Source: Lunularia cruciata (Eukaryota > Streptophyta > Marchantiopsida > Lunulariales > Lunulariaceae). Taken from it: a DNA stretch of 64,000 bases. This document shows positions 10,258 to 20,640 of the stretch, one piece after another. A program made the position numbers and the translations under genes. The notes below the pieces were generated by a model. It had not been told where the DNA came from. It did no database searches and saw only the letters and a program-made list of their open reading frames with translations. The DNA lies in NCBI GenBank assembly GCA_948567375.1, contig OX419758.1, positions 56,797,001 to 56,861,000 on the forward strand, given 5' to 3'. Numbering within the stretch: position 1 is the first letter of the stretch; each line of letters begins with the position of its first letter.

Positions 10258-11836
10258 GTCAGTACATCTTCCACTCCTACTACAATTACAGAGGATACTT
10301 GGGAGCTAGATCTTGGACCCAAGCTTACTAGAGAGGAAAGACAGAGGGTTTGGAGGTTCTTGAGGAGCCACACGAGTTGTTTTGCCTTCAGTATGAAGGA
10401 TTTGGGTGCTCTGAAAGGACCTAGCATATGGATTGAGCTGACTAGCAATACACCAGTTTTCCGACATCCTTATCGATATAGCGAGATGGAGAGGACATTG
10501 ATTCAGAGCTAGAGTAGTGACCTTTTTGAGGCTAGTTTGGTAGAGATTTCACATGGAGAGTATGCATCAGCGACAATGATGCCAGCCAAGAAGGATATGC
10601 ATGGCAACTACACAGATAAGCAGATGTGTAGAGATTACCATCCTATCAACCGACAGACCAGGGCTGATTGGTATGCCATGCCTACACCGGAGGGGATTTT
10701 TGATGCAATTGGGCTATGAGCCGGCCTGTCTCTCACTCAGGATGAACCTTTGATGGCTATTATGGTAGCGCACCATGGACTAAGAAGGCAAGGAACCCCA
10801 ACTCCATCATACTCCTCCAAGGCTAACACTCCAAGACTCAAGACATTGCTCACTAGAGAACTCAATGAGAGAGAGATAGTTGCAAATGAAAAGATGATGA
10901 GTACCTCCTCACCCCTTGTTTATATACTTGTGAAATAGTTACGTACCAAAGTTACTAATTACCATAGTAACTCAAGTTACTAGACTAAAAGTCAAGTAAA
11001 GTCAAAAAGTAGAAAGGAATATCCATTCACATAGGCATATTCAAAATAGTGGTGCTCATCTTTTCTACTTCCTCTAAAGTAAGGTCCCATCTATCTTAGC
11101 TATGACTAACTTTAGCTAACCATGACTAATATAGAACCATCCTTTATCTCTATACAAATAATATCTCTTACGTACTTGTAATACCAAGCTAAATATCACA
11201 ATACCACACACATGCACAAATGGGTATTACAGGGCATGCAAAGGTCTTTGGTACTTTGGATCTTCGAGCGGGATATCATCAGTTACCAATCAGGGAGGAG
11301 GATAAGTCCAAGACAACATTTTGGGCTATTGATCCTCACGGCAAGGATGTGTTATATCTTATTGTTTGGGGTTAAAGAACGCTCCTATTGAGTTCCAGAG
11401 GGTCATGGATAGGATCCTAGCTGGATTGGATTTTTCTTGGTGTTATATTGATGACATTTTGGTCTATAGCACTACTATGGAGGAGCATGAGAGATAGTTG
11501 TTGGGGGTGTTTGAGAGGTTGAGATCTCATGGACTCAAATTACATCTTGAGAAGTGTAGGTTCTTCCATGAGCAGGTTGAGTATTTGGGCCACACTATCT
11601 ACTCCGGAGGACTTGGTGTTCAACAAACCAAGGTGGAAGCTATTGCACGTATTCCTTGGCCTACGGATGTGAGCAGAGTGCGAGCATTCCTTGGGTTGGC
11701 AAACTTCTATCACTGCTATGTTAGAGGATCTAGTGCCGTTGCCAAGGCCTTGACAAATCTGACCAAGCTTACACAAGAGTGGTGTTGGGGAGATGAGCAG
11801 GATAGAGCTTTTGTAGAGCTCAAGGAGAGGTTAACA
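10258..11836 (+). pseudogene. E2 reverse transcriptase and start of RNase H (split by an LTR insertion)
   Basis: The N-terminal RT blocks run from 10258 to 10714: a LTREERQRVWRFLRSH segment, HPYRYSEMERTLIQS, MMPAKKDMHGNYTDKQMC and DYHPINRQTRADWYAMPTPE. The domain resumes at 11232 after the 516-bp insertion with VFGTLDLRAGYHQLPI. The catalytic YIDD lies at 11444-11455. The LHLEKCRFFHEQVEYLGHTI block follows in the frame of 11498. The thumb and connection region run to 11836, where the second LTR block is inserted. Stops and a frameshift (around 11370-11500) inactivate it. Confidence 0.88.
10716..11231 (+). mobile_element. Solo-LTR-like insertion in E2 RT (516 bp)
   Basis: RT reading stops at ...GATGCAATTGGGC and resumes at GGGCATGCAAAGG, so removing the block joins the RT frame again. 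The inserted DNA runs from ATGAGCCGG to GTATTACA, with TG and CA near the ends. The flanks GGGCT and GGGCA are likely a degraded 5-bp target duplication. It has no coding capacity. No second copy of this family was seen in the window. Confidence 0.75.
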
Positions 11837-11841
11837 TCTGC

Positions 11842-13768
11842 TGTGATAACCCGGCAAATATCACTTTTGTGGTAATCAAGTAAGTAAAGTTTGTTCCCAT
11901 AGAGATACAAGTCAGAAATGTCTAAATACAAAGTCAAACAATAACACTTGCAGTTCTTCTTGGTTGCGTCTTGAATCTCTTAGGTAGAAACTACACCCAG
12001 AAGAGAGTAACAAGCACTGATTCATAGTCTTGTCATAAATTAACACTCCATAATCACAACTCCATCAAATCTTTCCAAACAATCTTGATTGTGATGATTC
12101 AAGCTCTCCCAAAAATGGCACTTCACTGCAAAACAACTTTGCCTCAGAATTGTGTTCCACCCTTCCACTAAAGGCACAACTTCCTCGATCAAAATTGCTT
12201 CACATGAACTTTGTACTGCACTCACAAATGCAGAATACTACCAACACTATAATTCCTCTCAGATCTATCAAGGCATTGCTTTGATTGCACTTCACTCAGG
12301 ATCAAACACAGAGAATGAAGATCAAGGCTGCGGAATCCAACATCCAAAAAGCACACTGACTTGCACTTTGAATTTCTTCAAACACTCACAAACACAAACA
12401 CAAAGTTGATACTTGGAATCAAGCTTAAGCGACGAGCACTACTTCACAACACTTCGCTTTATCTATTCTCAAAAATAATGAGCACTGAACAACACAATAC
12501 TATGAATGCCACTCTTAAATAGTGAAACAATAGACAATTATCTTCCTAATGTACCTCTTCCTAATGCCTCTACAAACCTGCAGATCTGAAATGACAATGC
12601 ACCTCTTCATATCTGCCTATTCAAATCTCAAATTGGTTACTAATCCGACCCGATGTCTACTTCTTCCTCGGCTTTCAAACCCGATCCCAAAGTAACTGTA
12701 CTTCCTACTACTTTGTCCTCGGGTTTCACAACTCCTGATTCCTCCACTAATTCTAACACTTCTCCTTCTTGATCTGCAATTCCTATTATAATTAAGCCTT
12801 CTAAATCTCTATCTCCCGACCCACTCTTCTCTAAAGTGTCAAATGTCAAATCTGAAGACACTTGCACTCCTACTTCATCTACTTTGGGTTTTGCTATTAT
12901 CAATTCCTTTGCTAATTCTACTATATCCTCATCAAGAATTGTAATTGAAAGCATGAGTACACTATCTACACCTTCAATTTGTAACACACTTTCCCCTAAT
13001 CACTCATGTAATTGACCCAAAGACATTTACTGTCTGATCTTGCACTTCGGGTTTATTCACTATTGCTATTTCTTTTCTAATTCTCTCCTATCTTCAATCA
13101 GAACTGAAATTGAAGTCATGGGTATCCTAACTATCTTCTTTCCTTACTCTCACTTCCTCTAATACCTCTAGCAAGATTCCCAAAGTCACCTTCACTGCAC
13201 TCCGAGGTCCAACTACCTCGGATTTAGTCATCTTCATCTTGAGGCAAAGTCTCATGACCCAAGGTCCTGTAAACCCAAAGTTTGAAGTTTGAAGTCCAAA
13301 GTCCCATTGACCCAAAAACACCAACCCAAAGAACCTCAACCCAAATTACATTTACTCCAAAAACTTCAAATACTTGTGACTTCTTGTATAGACTTCCAAA
13401 CTCTACGATTTTGGTGGCAATGGAAAACCTTTAATGAGACGCTTCTAACGAGATATAGCATGCTTGATTTGGACTTTTCGTCATTGAGATATAGCCCCCG
13501 CAAGAATCCTGACCTGCAACTTCCGTTTCTCCTTCGGGTTTGCACTCCTTCAACGTCTGATCTGAGTTTTTTTCCTCCTCTGACACAAAGTAAGCTTCTT
13601 TGGGTCTGATCCAGTCCAAGACCTTCTTCCTCTTACACAAAAGTGACTTCCTCGGGTCTGATCAAAACACAAGTTTGCACTCATTTCTTCTCCATTTGGT
13701 TTCAATTTGGTTTCGGCAAGGCACTTCTTCTTCAAAACTCGTCCAAAATGAAAAATGTGGGTATCACA
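11842..13768 (-). mobile_element. Solo LTR of the E6 family in E2 RNase H (1.93 kb)
   Basis: The block starts TGTGATAACCCGGCAAATATC and ends GGGTATCACA, the same ends as the E6 LTR at 30693-32360, with similarity along most of its length. The flanks TCTGC (11837-11841) and TTTGC (13769-13773) are a one-mismatch target duplication. Deleting the block and one flank joins the E2 frame exactly across the RT/RNase H connection. The strand follows E6, whose primer site points to minus. It holds no gene. Confidence 0.88.
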
Positions 13769-13773
13769 TTTGC

Positions 13774-14227
13774 TCCTATTTTGAAGAGACTGATCAGAGG
13801 ACGACCATTTCAGTTTCATACTGATTGGAGTATGTTGGGGCTTGGAGCGGTGCTCACCCAACATGATGATGAGGGGAAGGAGTTTGTGGTAGCCTATGCT
13901 AGTCGCTCAAACAAATCAGCAGAAGCAAAGTATAGTTCATATCAGGGAGAGTGCTTGGTAGCAGTTTGGGCAGTAGCACATTTCCAATGTTACCTATTTG
14001 GTAACCCCTTCACTCTCATCACTGATCATCAGCCACTGAAGTGGTTGATGGAGTCCGACAAGCTTTTAGGGAAGCTTGCACAATGGGCTTTGATTTTACA
14101 AGAGTATGATTTCACGGTTGTTCATAGACCTGGAGTGGTGCACCGTGATGCAAATGGGTTGAGTAGAAACCCATGTCCCAGCCAGCAAGATCAAACCGGA
14201 GCACGTTGGCATGGTGAGACAGATGAG
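13774..14227 (+). pseudogene. E2 RNase H domain
   Basis: This is a nearly clean frame in phase with the RT part before the solo LTR. RNase H signatures are PFQFHTDWSMLGLGAVLTQH (first Asp), FVVAYASRSNKSAEAKYSSY with ECLVAVWAV (Glu), and FTLITDHQPLKWLMES (Asp). After the conserved RPG-HRDANGLSR stretch (about 14130-14170) the frame ends in TAG at 14228. The three acidic residues are intact; inactivation comes from the split by the LTR insertion. Confidence 0.9.
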
Positions 14228-14230
14228 TAG

Positions 14231-15239
14231 ATGGCGCCAGGGTGGCATGCATCGGCCTTTCTGTGTATATTTTCAAAGGCTTTGGTGGTATCTCTCTCAA
14301 TGCATACAAGAGGAGTTATTGAGGTCATAGATCTAGAGAGTGAAGATATTGGTACAGTTCAGCGAGACATTGATGATGATGTCTTTGTGATGGACTATCT
14401 TTGCACTGGTGTTGTGGATGGCACAGTTGGGGCCAAGGAGAGAGACCGTGTTCTTCAGCGAGCCAAATGGTTTAGATTGGAGAGCAAACACCTTTTGGGT
14501 GTATAGGAGGATGGTAGAGTGCGAGTAGTACCACTTCTAGCACAGAGACCACAGTTGGTCCGTCATGCTCATGAGGAGTTAGGACATTTTGGAGTAAATC
14601 GTACATATAGCTTACTCCAGAGTCATTATTGGTGGCACAGTATTGCCAGATGTGTGGTTTGTGACCAAGTTAGAGCATCATTCAATGCTCCTATGCCAAA
14701 ATTACACCCATTACCTATCATGGGATTGGGTTACCGTTGGTGTTTGGACTTTGCTGGACCTTTACTGCTGACTGTGAGACATCATTGGTATGTTTTGGTG
14801 ATGGTGGAGCACTTCTCCAAGTGGATTGAGTTGGTGGTACTTCCTGACAAGTCTAGTGAAGGGACAACTTACTCGTTCTTGGATCAAGTTCTTAGTCATT
14901 TTGGTGCACCAGCTGAGGTTTTGACTGATCAAGGTACAAAGTTCTTGGGAGAGTTTTAGGTCTTGTGTGACAAGGCTTTGATTGATCATCATACTACATC
15001 CCAAGATCACCTTGAGGCAGATGGCTTAGCAGAGAGAGTGGTTCAGATAGTGAAGAGAGGATTGCGAAAGTATGGTTTGCACAGAGGCCACTTGGGAGAT
15101 TGGGATCTCCATATACCTTGGTTGGCCATGGGCTATCGGTTCGGCCGGCAAGCCTCCTTAGCACCTTCTTCCCGTACTTTCTACTCTATGGACAAGATCC
15201 AGATTTACCTACAGCTATTTGTTGAGATGCTACTGTAGT
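14231..15239 (+). pseudogene. E2 integrase (decayed by three TAG stops)
   Basis: A linker (14231-14503) leads into the zinc-binding module, with HAHEELGHFGVNR and CVVCDQV (14570-14670). The core begins at WCLDFAGP (first Asp, about 14750). It continues with LTDQGTKFLGEF (second Asp, about 14925) and reaches the Glu in ADGLAERVVQ near 15030. All three core acidic residues appear kept. TAG interrupts at 14503-14505, 14957-14959 and 15237-15239; the first two lie where reading continues perfectly in the next codon. It would insert element DNA into the host chromosome. Confidence 0.88.
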
Positions 15240-15449
15240 TTGGACTTGGATGACCCAGATGTATGGATGAGCGCATGTTCTCAGCGGGTAGAGATCTTTT
15301 GGAGAGTGATGCTGATGGCCTTTGGGAACTTGGCAATTTCTTAGCATAAAGATACTTTACGCTATGCTACCATTCAAGGAGGAGGTTATAGACCCTCAAT
15401 CTGTCGATTTCATCTAGGCGACTATGTATATCTACAACAGACAACACTG

Positions 15450-15776
15450 ATGACACTTGATGTTTCGACAGGCCTCACTATCTTGAGAGTGCGTGAGGTT
15501 TTGCCATCTGGAGTCCTTGTGTTGGAAGGACTTGATGGTGTTGTTTGGAAGGATCATGTGTGCAATTGTGCGCCATGCCACCTCCCAAACATTGATGGTA
15601 CTATGGACCCAAGCTTGGCACTTGTATGTGCAAGCTTGAGGTGTATGTTATGTGGCTCTTCTGGTGGAGCTGCTACTATGTTACTGTGTGATAGCTGTTT
15701 GAGAGGATGGCATATGGCATGTATGATTCCTCCCCTCATGGTGGTTCCTCAAGGACAGTAATTATATCCAAGATGT
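15450..15776 (+). pseudogene. E2 integrase tail with C-terminal PHD finger
   Basis: After the integrase core, a small beta-rich segment (LTILRVREVLPSGVLVLEG) leads into a cysteine/histidine cluster from 15642. It reads CMLCGSS, then LLCDSCLRGWHMACMIPPL. This spacing (CxxC, CDxC, four residues, HxxC) is that of a C4HC3 PHD finger. The final W-x-C-P-x-C block is damaged: TAA (15759-15761) stands at the usual Trp, Tyr replaces one Cys, and PRC (15768-15776) remains. PHD fingers read histone H3 tails, so it may have guided integration or the methyltransferase. It occupies the place where E1, E3, E4 and E7 carry a chromodomain. Confidence 0.82.
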
Positions 15777-15951
15777 ATTTAACCTGTAGCTAGTTCATTC
15801 TTTATATAGTATAGATTGTAGACAGGCGACTAATGATGGAGCTCCATAGCACTTGGCCTCTTGATCTTTGCCCATTATAGGGTATACCATATACTTAGAG
15901 TAGATGGCTATCTAGAGTTAGAGGGACCTAACCGCCAGCTAGTGGGGCAAT
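15777..15951 (+). promoter_or_regulatory. E2 3' untranslated region and polypurine tract
   Basis: A short non-coding stretch ends in AGTGGGGCAA (15941-15950), directly before the LTR start TGTGGCAC. This is the expected place and look of a polypurine tract priming plus-strand synthesis. It supports the right LTR starting at 15952. Confidence 0.6.
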
Positions 15952-16504
15952 TGTGGCACTTTAGAATCTATGTATGACTCATGTGTGAGTTGTGCTTCTA
16001 TAGTGTATGATGTTGACAACGATGTATGTTTTGTAGCAATGTATATACGCACGACAGTTGTCACGTCATTTGTAGTGTCGCATCTAGATTGCTTGGACAT
16101 TGGAGTTCCAGTGATAGTAGTTAGAGTTATTTCAGCAGTTTCTCAAAGACTACTTTCTGATAGTCAGATTTTTTGTTTGGGAAACTGACTTCACGGTGGA
16201 GCCCACCATCACTTTGCACCATTTGCACCATTGAGTGTGCCGTCAGTAGGACCGTTAGGGTTCAGACCTAGCTTGAGTCTAGGAGGTATACTTTCAAAGT
16301 GCAGCTCCAGAGAGCTCACTTCTCTAATGTTGAGCCTTCGAGTTCCTGGCTTTGGTGGACAGAGGCCGGCAAGCGTCACCTGGATTCTCTATGCTTGAGT
16401 GGGTGTGGCTTGACTGTAATCAGTGCTCAGTTGTTGGCAGTTTATAGAGTGATAGATCAAGTACTGATTTGAGTTGAGTTGAGAGTGGTAAAGAATCTGA
16501 TTAT
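15952..16504 (+). repeat. E2 right LTR (full unit)
   Basis: The unit starts TGTGGCACTTTAG after the polypurine tract. Its first 105 bp (15952-16056) recur at 16505-16609. The rest (16061-16504) matches the left LTR at 4040-4485. A TATA-like GTATATAC lies near 16041-16048, so transcription would start close to the junction where the left LTR begins. Confidence 0.8.
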
Positions 16505-16609
16505 TGTGGCACTTTAGAGTCTATGTATGACTTATGTGTGAGTTCTGCTTCTATAGTGTATGATGTTGACAACGATGTGTGTTGTGTAGCAATGTATATA
16601 CGCACGACA
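16505..16609 (+). repeat. Extra copy of the first 105 bp of the E2 LTR
   Basis: TGTGGCACTTTAGAGTC...CGCACGACA repeats 15952-16056 with a few substitutions and stops where E1 integrase sequence resumes (16610). It makes the E2 insertion circularly permuted with respect to its LTR. Confidence 0.85.
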
Positions 16610-17480
16610 CTACTCCTACATAACATTGGGAGTAGGTTAGTATGGATCTAATTTGTGAATTGCTTGAGACCACCTTAGCTATTGAATCCATTGTAGTCTT
16701 TGTATACCAACTTAGCAAAATGCTTCATGACCTAGGATGTGAATGTGCTGTAGTTGGCTCAATAGTACTTTGCTATGGTCTTTTCCCAACATGGATCATC
16801 TTGAGTGCTCATCAGAGATCAAAACACTCAATTCACTAATTTGTTTTGGAGAACATTCTTGAAAGTGTTCAAGACTTGCAATGTCTATGGCATACTATCC
16901 ACAAATTGATTGAAAAACAAAGCAAACCAATTTCCTTATTGTGTACATGCTATGAGGATTTACTCTAGAGGAGCAAGATTGATATAAATAGCATGAAAAT
17001 GTATATTGCCAACACATCAAGTTTGAAGTTGAAGATCAAGTGTAGTTATCCACAACCAACATAACATTGGTTGGCCCTCATAAGTTCAACCCTTGCTTTA
17101 TTTGTCCTTTATCCATCATCTCTTGAGTTGGAGCAATGGCATATCAGCTTGAGCTACTTCCACACATGAAGATCTATCTAATGTTCCACATTTTTTCGCT
17201 ACAAAGTTATGCACTCCAACCTCCACACTTTCCTTTTATACAAGAAGCTCAACCTTGTGTAGACCTCATTGATGGAATAAAGGATGATGAAGTACAACAT
17301 ATTCTCAAGAAATTTTGGGTGCATTTCTTGATGGAAATGCATCTTTTGATTGATGCATTTCTTGATGTTGATGGCAGGTACCTGCCATCAACATGTGGAG
17401 TATCTTATCTGATGGAAAGAATGCCATTTTAAGGTACTTGGGAGCCCATAACTAACTTGACCAATGTACCAGTGTTAGTG
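16610..17480 (+). pseudogene. E1 integrase C-terminal part and chromodomain relic
   Basis: It continues the E1 integrase interrupted at 4039, matching E3 from 29811. Decayed core segments are readable (MDLICELLETT from 16642, HSIH near 16830). Then comes the region corresponding to E3's chromodomain: DDEVQHILKKF near 17285 and TWEPITNLTNVP near 17440-17470. A run with MHLLIDAFLDVDG inside suggests a local duplication. Chromodomains bind methylated histone H3 and steer integration. Non-functional. Confidence 0.75.
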
Positions 17481-17538
17481 TAATCTTTTGAGCAACAACT
17501 TCACAATGAAGACATTGCATCTAAAATGAAGGGAGGTT

Positions 17539-18042
17539 TGTAAAACTATTAGGTAGAAAACTTAGCTAAATGTGAAAAGTGGCTTGGTAATATCATTTGA
17601 GATATATATGATGTTCTACGTTGATTAGATAGAGAAGTTACTAAAAGAAGATTTCCACTACTAAAGTAGAGGCCTAATGTACCTCTAATAACTTAAAAAC
17701 TAATTTTAGAGACCTAAACAACAAATTAGGCCTCAAAACTAGAATTTATCTCCTTTGAAAGGCATTTTCTTTCATCCTTTCAACTTGTCTCATTGAGACC
17801 TTTCCAATAGTACCACTTCCATGCTCTTCTATGACATTCTATAAAAAGATTCCCATAATATTCTTTTTAGTGTTGGTTGACCAACCAAATGGAACTAGTC
17901 TTAACATGTCACCAATCCATATAAGGGTGTAGCTCCTTTGGAGGGGACGTTCTCCTCTATTAAATAAAGTTGGAGTGCTCCTTTGGGGTATCAAATTTTA
18001 GGAGATTTCAATCTTATATTCTTTTGTCTTTGGACTATTACA
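17539..18042 (+). repeat. E1 3' LTR
   Basis: It starts TGTAAAACTATTAGG just after a purine-rich AATGAAGGGAGGTT and ends GGACTATTACA, followed by the target duplication TGAGT. It is similar to the E3 LTRs over its length. Confidence 0.88.
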
Positions 18043-18047
18043 TGAGT

Positions 18048-18657
18048 CCAATCAGATTGAAAACCTTATGATATTTTAGCCAATGTAAACCTAGAATGAT
18101 ATCCAATATAAAGAAGCTATTATAAATATTATGTATTCTAAATATTTCTATCCAATTCTGAGTTCAACAAGATGTGAGATATTAAATTTAGATCCTAAGA
18201 CCCTAAAGAGACCCTAAAACCTAAATTTTAGGGTTTTGGGTGTGACTCTAAGCCCTTTCTACCATCTACCATCATCAAGTAATATTCTAATATAAAATTC
18301 ATAGGAATACTAATTTCTTTGATAATTATATATACATAAAATTCTCAAAACTTCCATAATCAACCAATTTCATACAACTATAATCTTATATCATATCTTG
18401 CAAATGAATTAAATTAGCATATTAAGCATTCAATCCCATTGGAACTGATCACATTCTTAGGCTTGATATCTCTTATTAGAAATCTTTATTTCCTTAATTA
18501 TCATACTCCAAGAACTCTATTTTCACAATTGATCAAGGTCATTTATTGTTGCTTGGACATTCCTTGATCTAATGTCCAGTTTTGTAATAATTGAAACAAC
18601 TAGTATTTTCTTAAAATTATTCCCAATTTTCAATGCCAAGCAATTTCTATTAGATTG
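18048..18657 (-). mobile_element. E8: fragment of a minus-strand chromovirus protease/gag region (right part)
   Basis: It resumes E8 exactly after the E1 target duplication. It matches E4 at about 36148-36700: the protease region first, then toward the zinc-knuckle region near 18540-18600, all on the minus strand and strongly decayed. The LTR of E5 abuts at 18658. Confidence 0.75.
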
Positions 18658-18967
18658 TGTAATAATATGGAGATAATAGATGAGTTAATAAAGGATAATG
18701 CGTTACTAAAGTAAACCAAATATAGCTAGGGATTTTAAAAATATTCTGGAAGTATCTAGGAAGCTCTTTGGTACCTTAGCTTGTACTCCAAGAAGATGGC
18801 TTCAAGAAGGAAGCTTCCTTTGAAGCTTCTCAAGAGCATTGTATTACTTCACTATAAATACCAAAGCCCAAGCTAATGCTAACATTCAAAGTTTCCCTTG
18901 TTTGAGAGTTTGAAAGTGATTTTTTGCTTTATATTCCATCCTCTTTATCTCTCCTTTGTCTTTTATA
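18658..18967 (+). repeat. E5 5' LTR with TATA box
   Basis: It starts TGTAATAATATGGAG, the reverse complement of the E4 LTR right end, and ends TTTTATA. It is followed by TTGATATTAGAG, a mutated TGGTATCAGAGC-type primer site. TATAAATA lies at 18853-18860, preceded by GAAGCTTC-rich sequence as in E4. Confidence 0.8.
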
Positions 18968-19199
18968 TTGATATTAGAGAAAAAATGTGAGTGGATGGAA
19001 TTTATAGACCACCAAGTCCATTTTAGTCCATGTTTCCTAAACCATTGGGATTTTAGTGTCTATATATTACCAAAGTATCATTTTATGCAGTTCATCATTT
19101 CACACTTTGGGCAGAAGTTTCTGAATACAATCACCTTGTCTGATGAGCCATTGATCTTTTGGTTGTAACTTATGGGAGCACTGAATGTGTTAACTTAGA

Positions 19200-20640
19200 T
19201 AATTGCAAATAGATAGTTTAGTAGACTAGTAATCATAGTGTTGATGCTTGAAGTTATCATTGCTATGCAACAACAAATTGAATACCTTATTTGCTTGTTG
19301 GAAGAGAGAAATCATCAATGATAAGAGCACATAAAGAGAGTAGCATTTTGAGAAAGAGAAGAGTGAATTTGGTTTCTTAAGACAAATGTGTTTGAAGGTA
19401 AAATGCTAATGTGTAATAGAGAATTTTATATTTGATTTGTTATTTTGAAGTTATAATTTTTATGAGAATGGAGACAAATTCTTTTGGCTTCAAGCCAAGT
19501 AGGTGAATGGCAAAATTATAGTGATTCCAAGTATACCAAGCTCAATGGAAGTTTGTTGTTTCAATCTTGACATGGGAAGAATTCAAGAGAGCAATAATTT
19601 AAAGAGTCTAAGCAATGAATGTTGCATAAGTTGTACAAGATAGATTGGTAAAATTGAAGTAGATTTATTCTATGATGAGCTATATTATTCAATCCAAAAA
19701 CTCTATAATGCAAATTCTAAAAATTTTGGATCAATTTGTGCAAGGTTTGAAATCATACACCAAATTAGAAGTGACTAGGTTGGATCCCATACACTTGGAA
19801 GAAGCCATATAATTGGTTGAGTGCATTGATTCTTTGGTTGTAACATATTGTCTCAACCTAGACCTTCACAACACCTACAAACACCCCACATACGGGTGGA
19901 GGAGGTAACACTAATAGAGATTAATGTCATCCAATAAACACCACTTAGCATTGTTGATAGAAAATAGTTATAACAAAATGGTAATTGCTTTTATTGTTGC
20001 CAAATAGGATATCATATTGTCAAATGTCTAACTAAGAATAACAAACCTTCACTCGTTGCATAAATGGAAACTTTGGAACATGAAGATCAAGTAAATAAAG
20101 AATCCCAATAGGAGATATTGACCAACTTATTGGGAACTTGATTTGTTCCAACAAGATTGAAGATTCTACTTATGCAAGTTTGATTTACTTGCAAGGTATG
20201 ATGTCAGATTGTGGCTAGAGGATTTTGGTTGATTGTGAGAGTTCTAAGAACTTCATGTCTATGTACTTAGAAAAAGGAATCATGTACTCTTATCGAACCA
20301 ATATTTAATAGTAGATTGATGATGGTGGATGGTAGGAAGAGTTCTACACCTTACATCTTGTTATATTAAAATATTGGGAAGGAGCAATCAAAGTATATGG
20401 AGTTTATAGTAGTTCTTTTACACTACAATATCATTCTAAGTGTCCTTTGGTTTGAATATCATAAGATTCAATTTGATTGGCCTCAATGATAAATTCAAGT
20501 ACAATATCAAGGTAAAAATTACTAATTAGATTGTCTAGCACCTTTAAGTAAGACAACTAAGAATAATCAATCCTAATATGATAATTCTGTCAATATAATA
20601 ATTATAAAGTAAATTTTGGAGAAATATATTTCTATTTTTG
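19200..20640 (+). pseudogene. E5 gag and protease region (decayed)
   Basis: No long frame remains. Homology with E4 gag is visible around the zinc knuckle, in a GYHIVKC-type segment near 20010-20030. It is also visible in the protease-RT linker, an IQFDWP-type stretch near 20465-20485 matching the HKVQFDWTR stretch of E4 at about 36150. Stops occur every few dozen codons. Confidence 0.55.

Larger units (their letters stand above)
4040..16609 (+). mobile_element. E2: Ty3/gypsy-type retrotransposon carrying a DNA methyltransferase and a PHD finger
   Basis: E2 lies inside E1's integrase; E1 homology stops at 4039 and resumes at 16610. The plus-strand order is LTR part, tRNA-like primer site, long leader, gag with two zinc knuckles, protease, C5-cytosine methyltransferase, RT, RNase H, integrase, PHD finger, polypurine tract and LTR. 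GC and CpG content look higher than in E1, E3 or E4. Two foreign LTR-like blocks (10716-11231 and 11842-13768) interrupt RT and RNase H. The ends are odd. The left LTR lacks the first ~105 bp of the unit, while an extra copy of that 105 bp follows the right LTR. A short match (ACTA at 4036-4039 and 16609-16612) could be a degraded target duplication. All coding regions contain stops, so this copy is dead. Confidence 0.9.
196..18042 (+). mobile_element. E1: Ty3/gypsy chromovirus, interrupted by E2
   Basis: The element is bounded by TGTAA...TTACA-type LTR ends and by a perfect 5-bp target duplication TGAGT (191-195 and 18043-18047). The plus strand carries gag, protease, RT, RNase H and integrase in Ty3/gypsy order, then a chromodomain-like tail before the 3' LTR. 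Every domain has stops and frameshifts. E2 lies inside the integrase between 4039 and 16610. Relatives in the window are E3 (25325-39469) and the collapsed LTR pair at 54551-55296. The perfect duplication gives high confidence in the ends. Confidence 0.92.

Noticed and set aside
16059-16609. An alternative LTR definition for E2 with TG...CA ends (TGTCACG to CGCACGACA)
   Set aside because: It has neat ends next to E1, but it leaves no polypurine tract before it, and the left LTR would lack the second part while running straight into a primer-site-like sequence. The A+B definition fits both sites better; kept only as an alternative in the findings.
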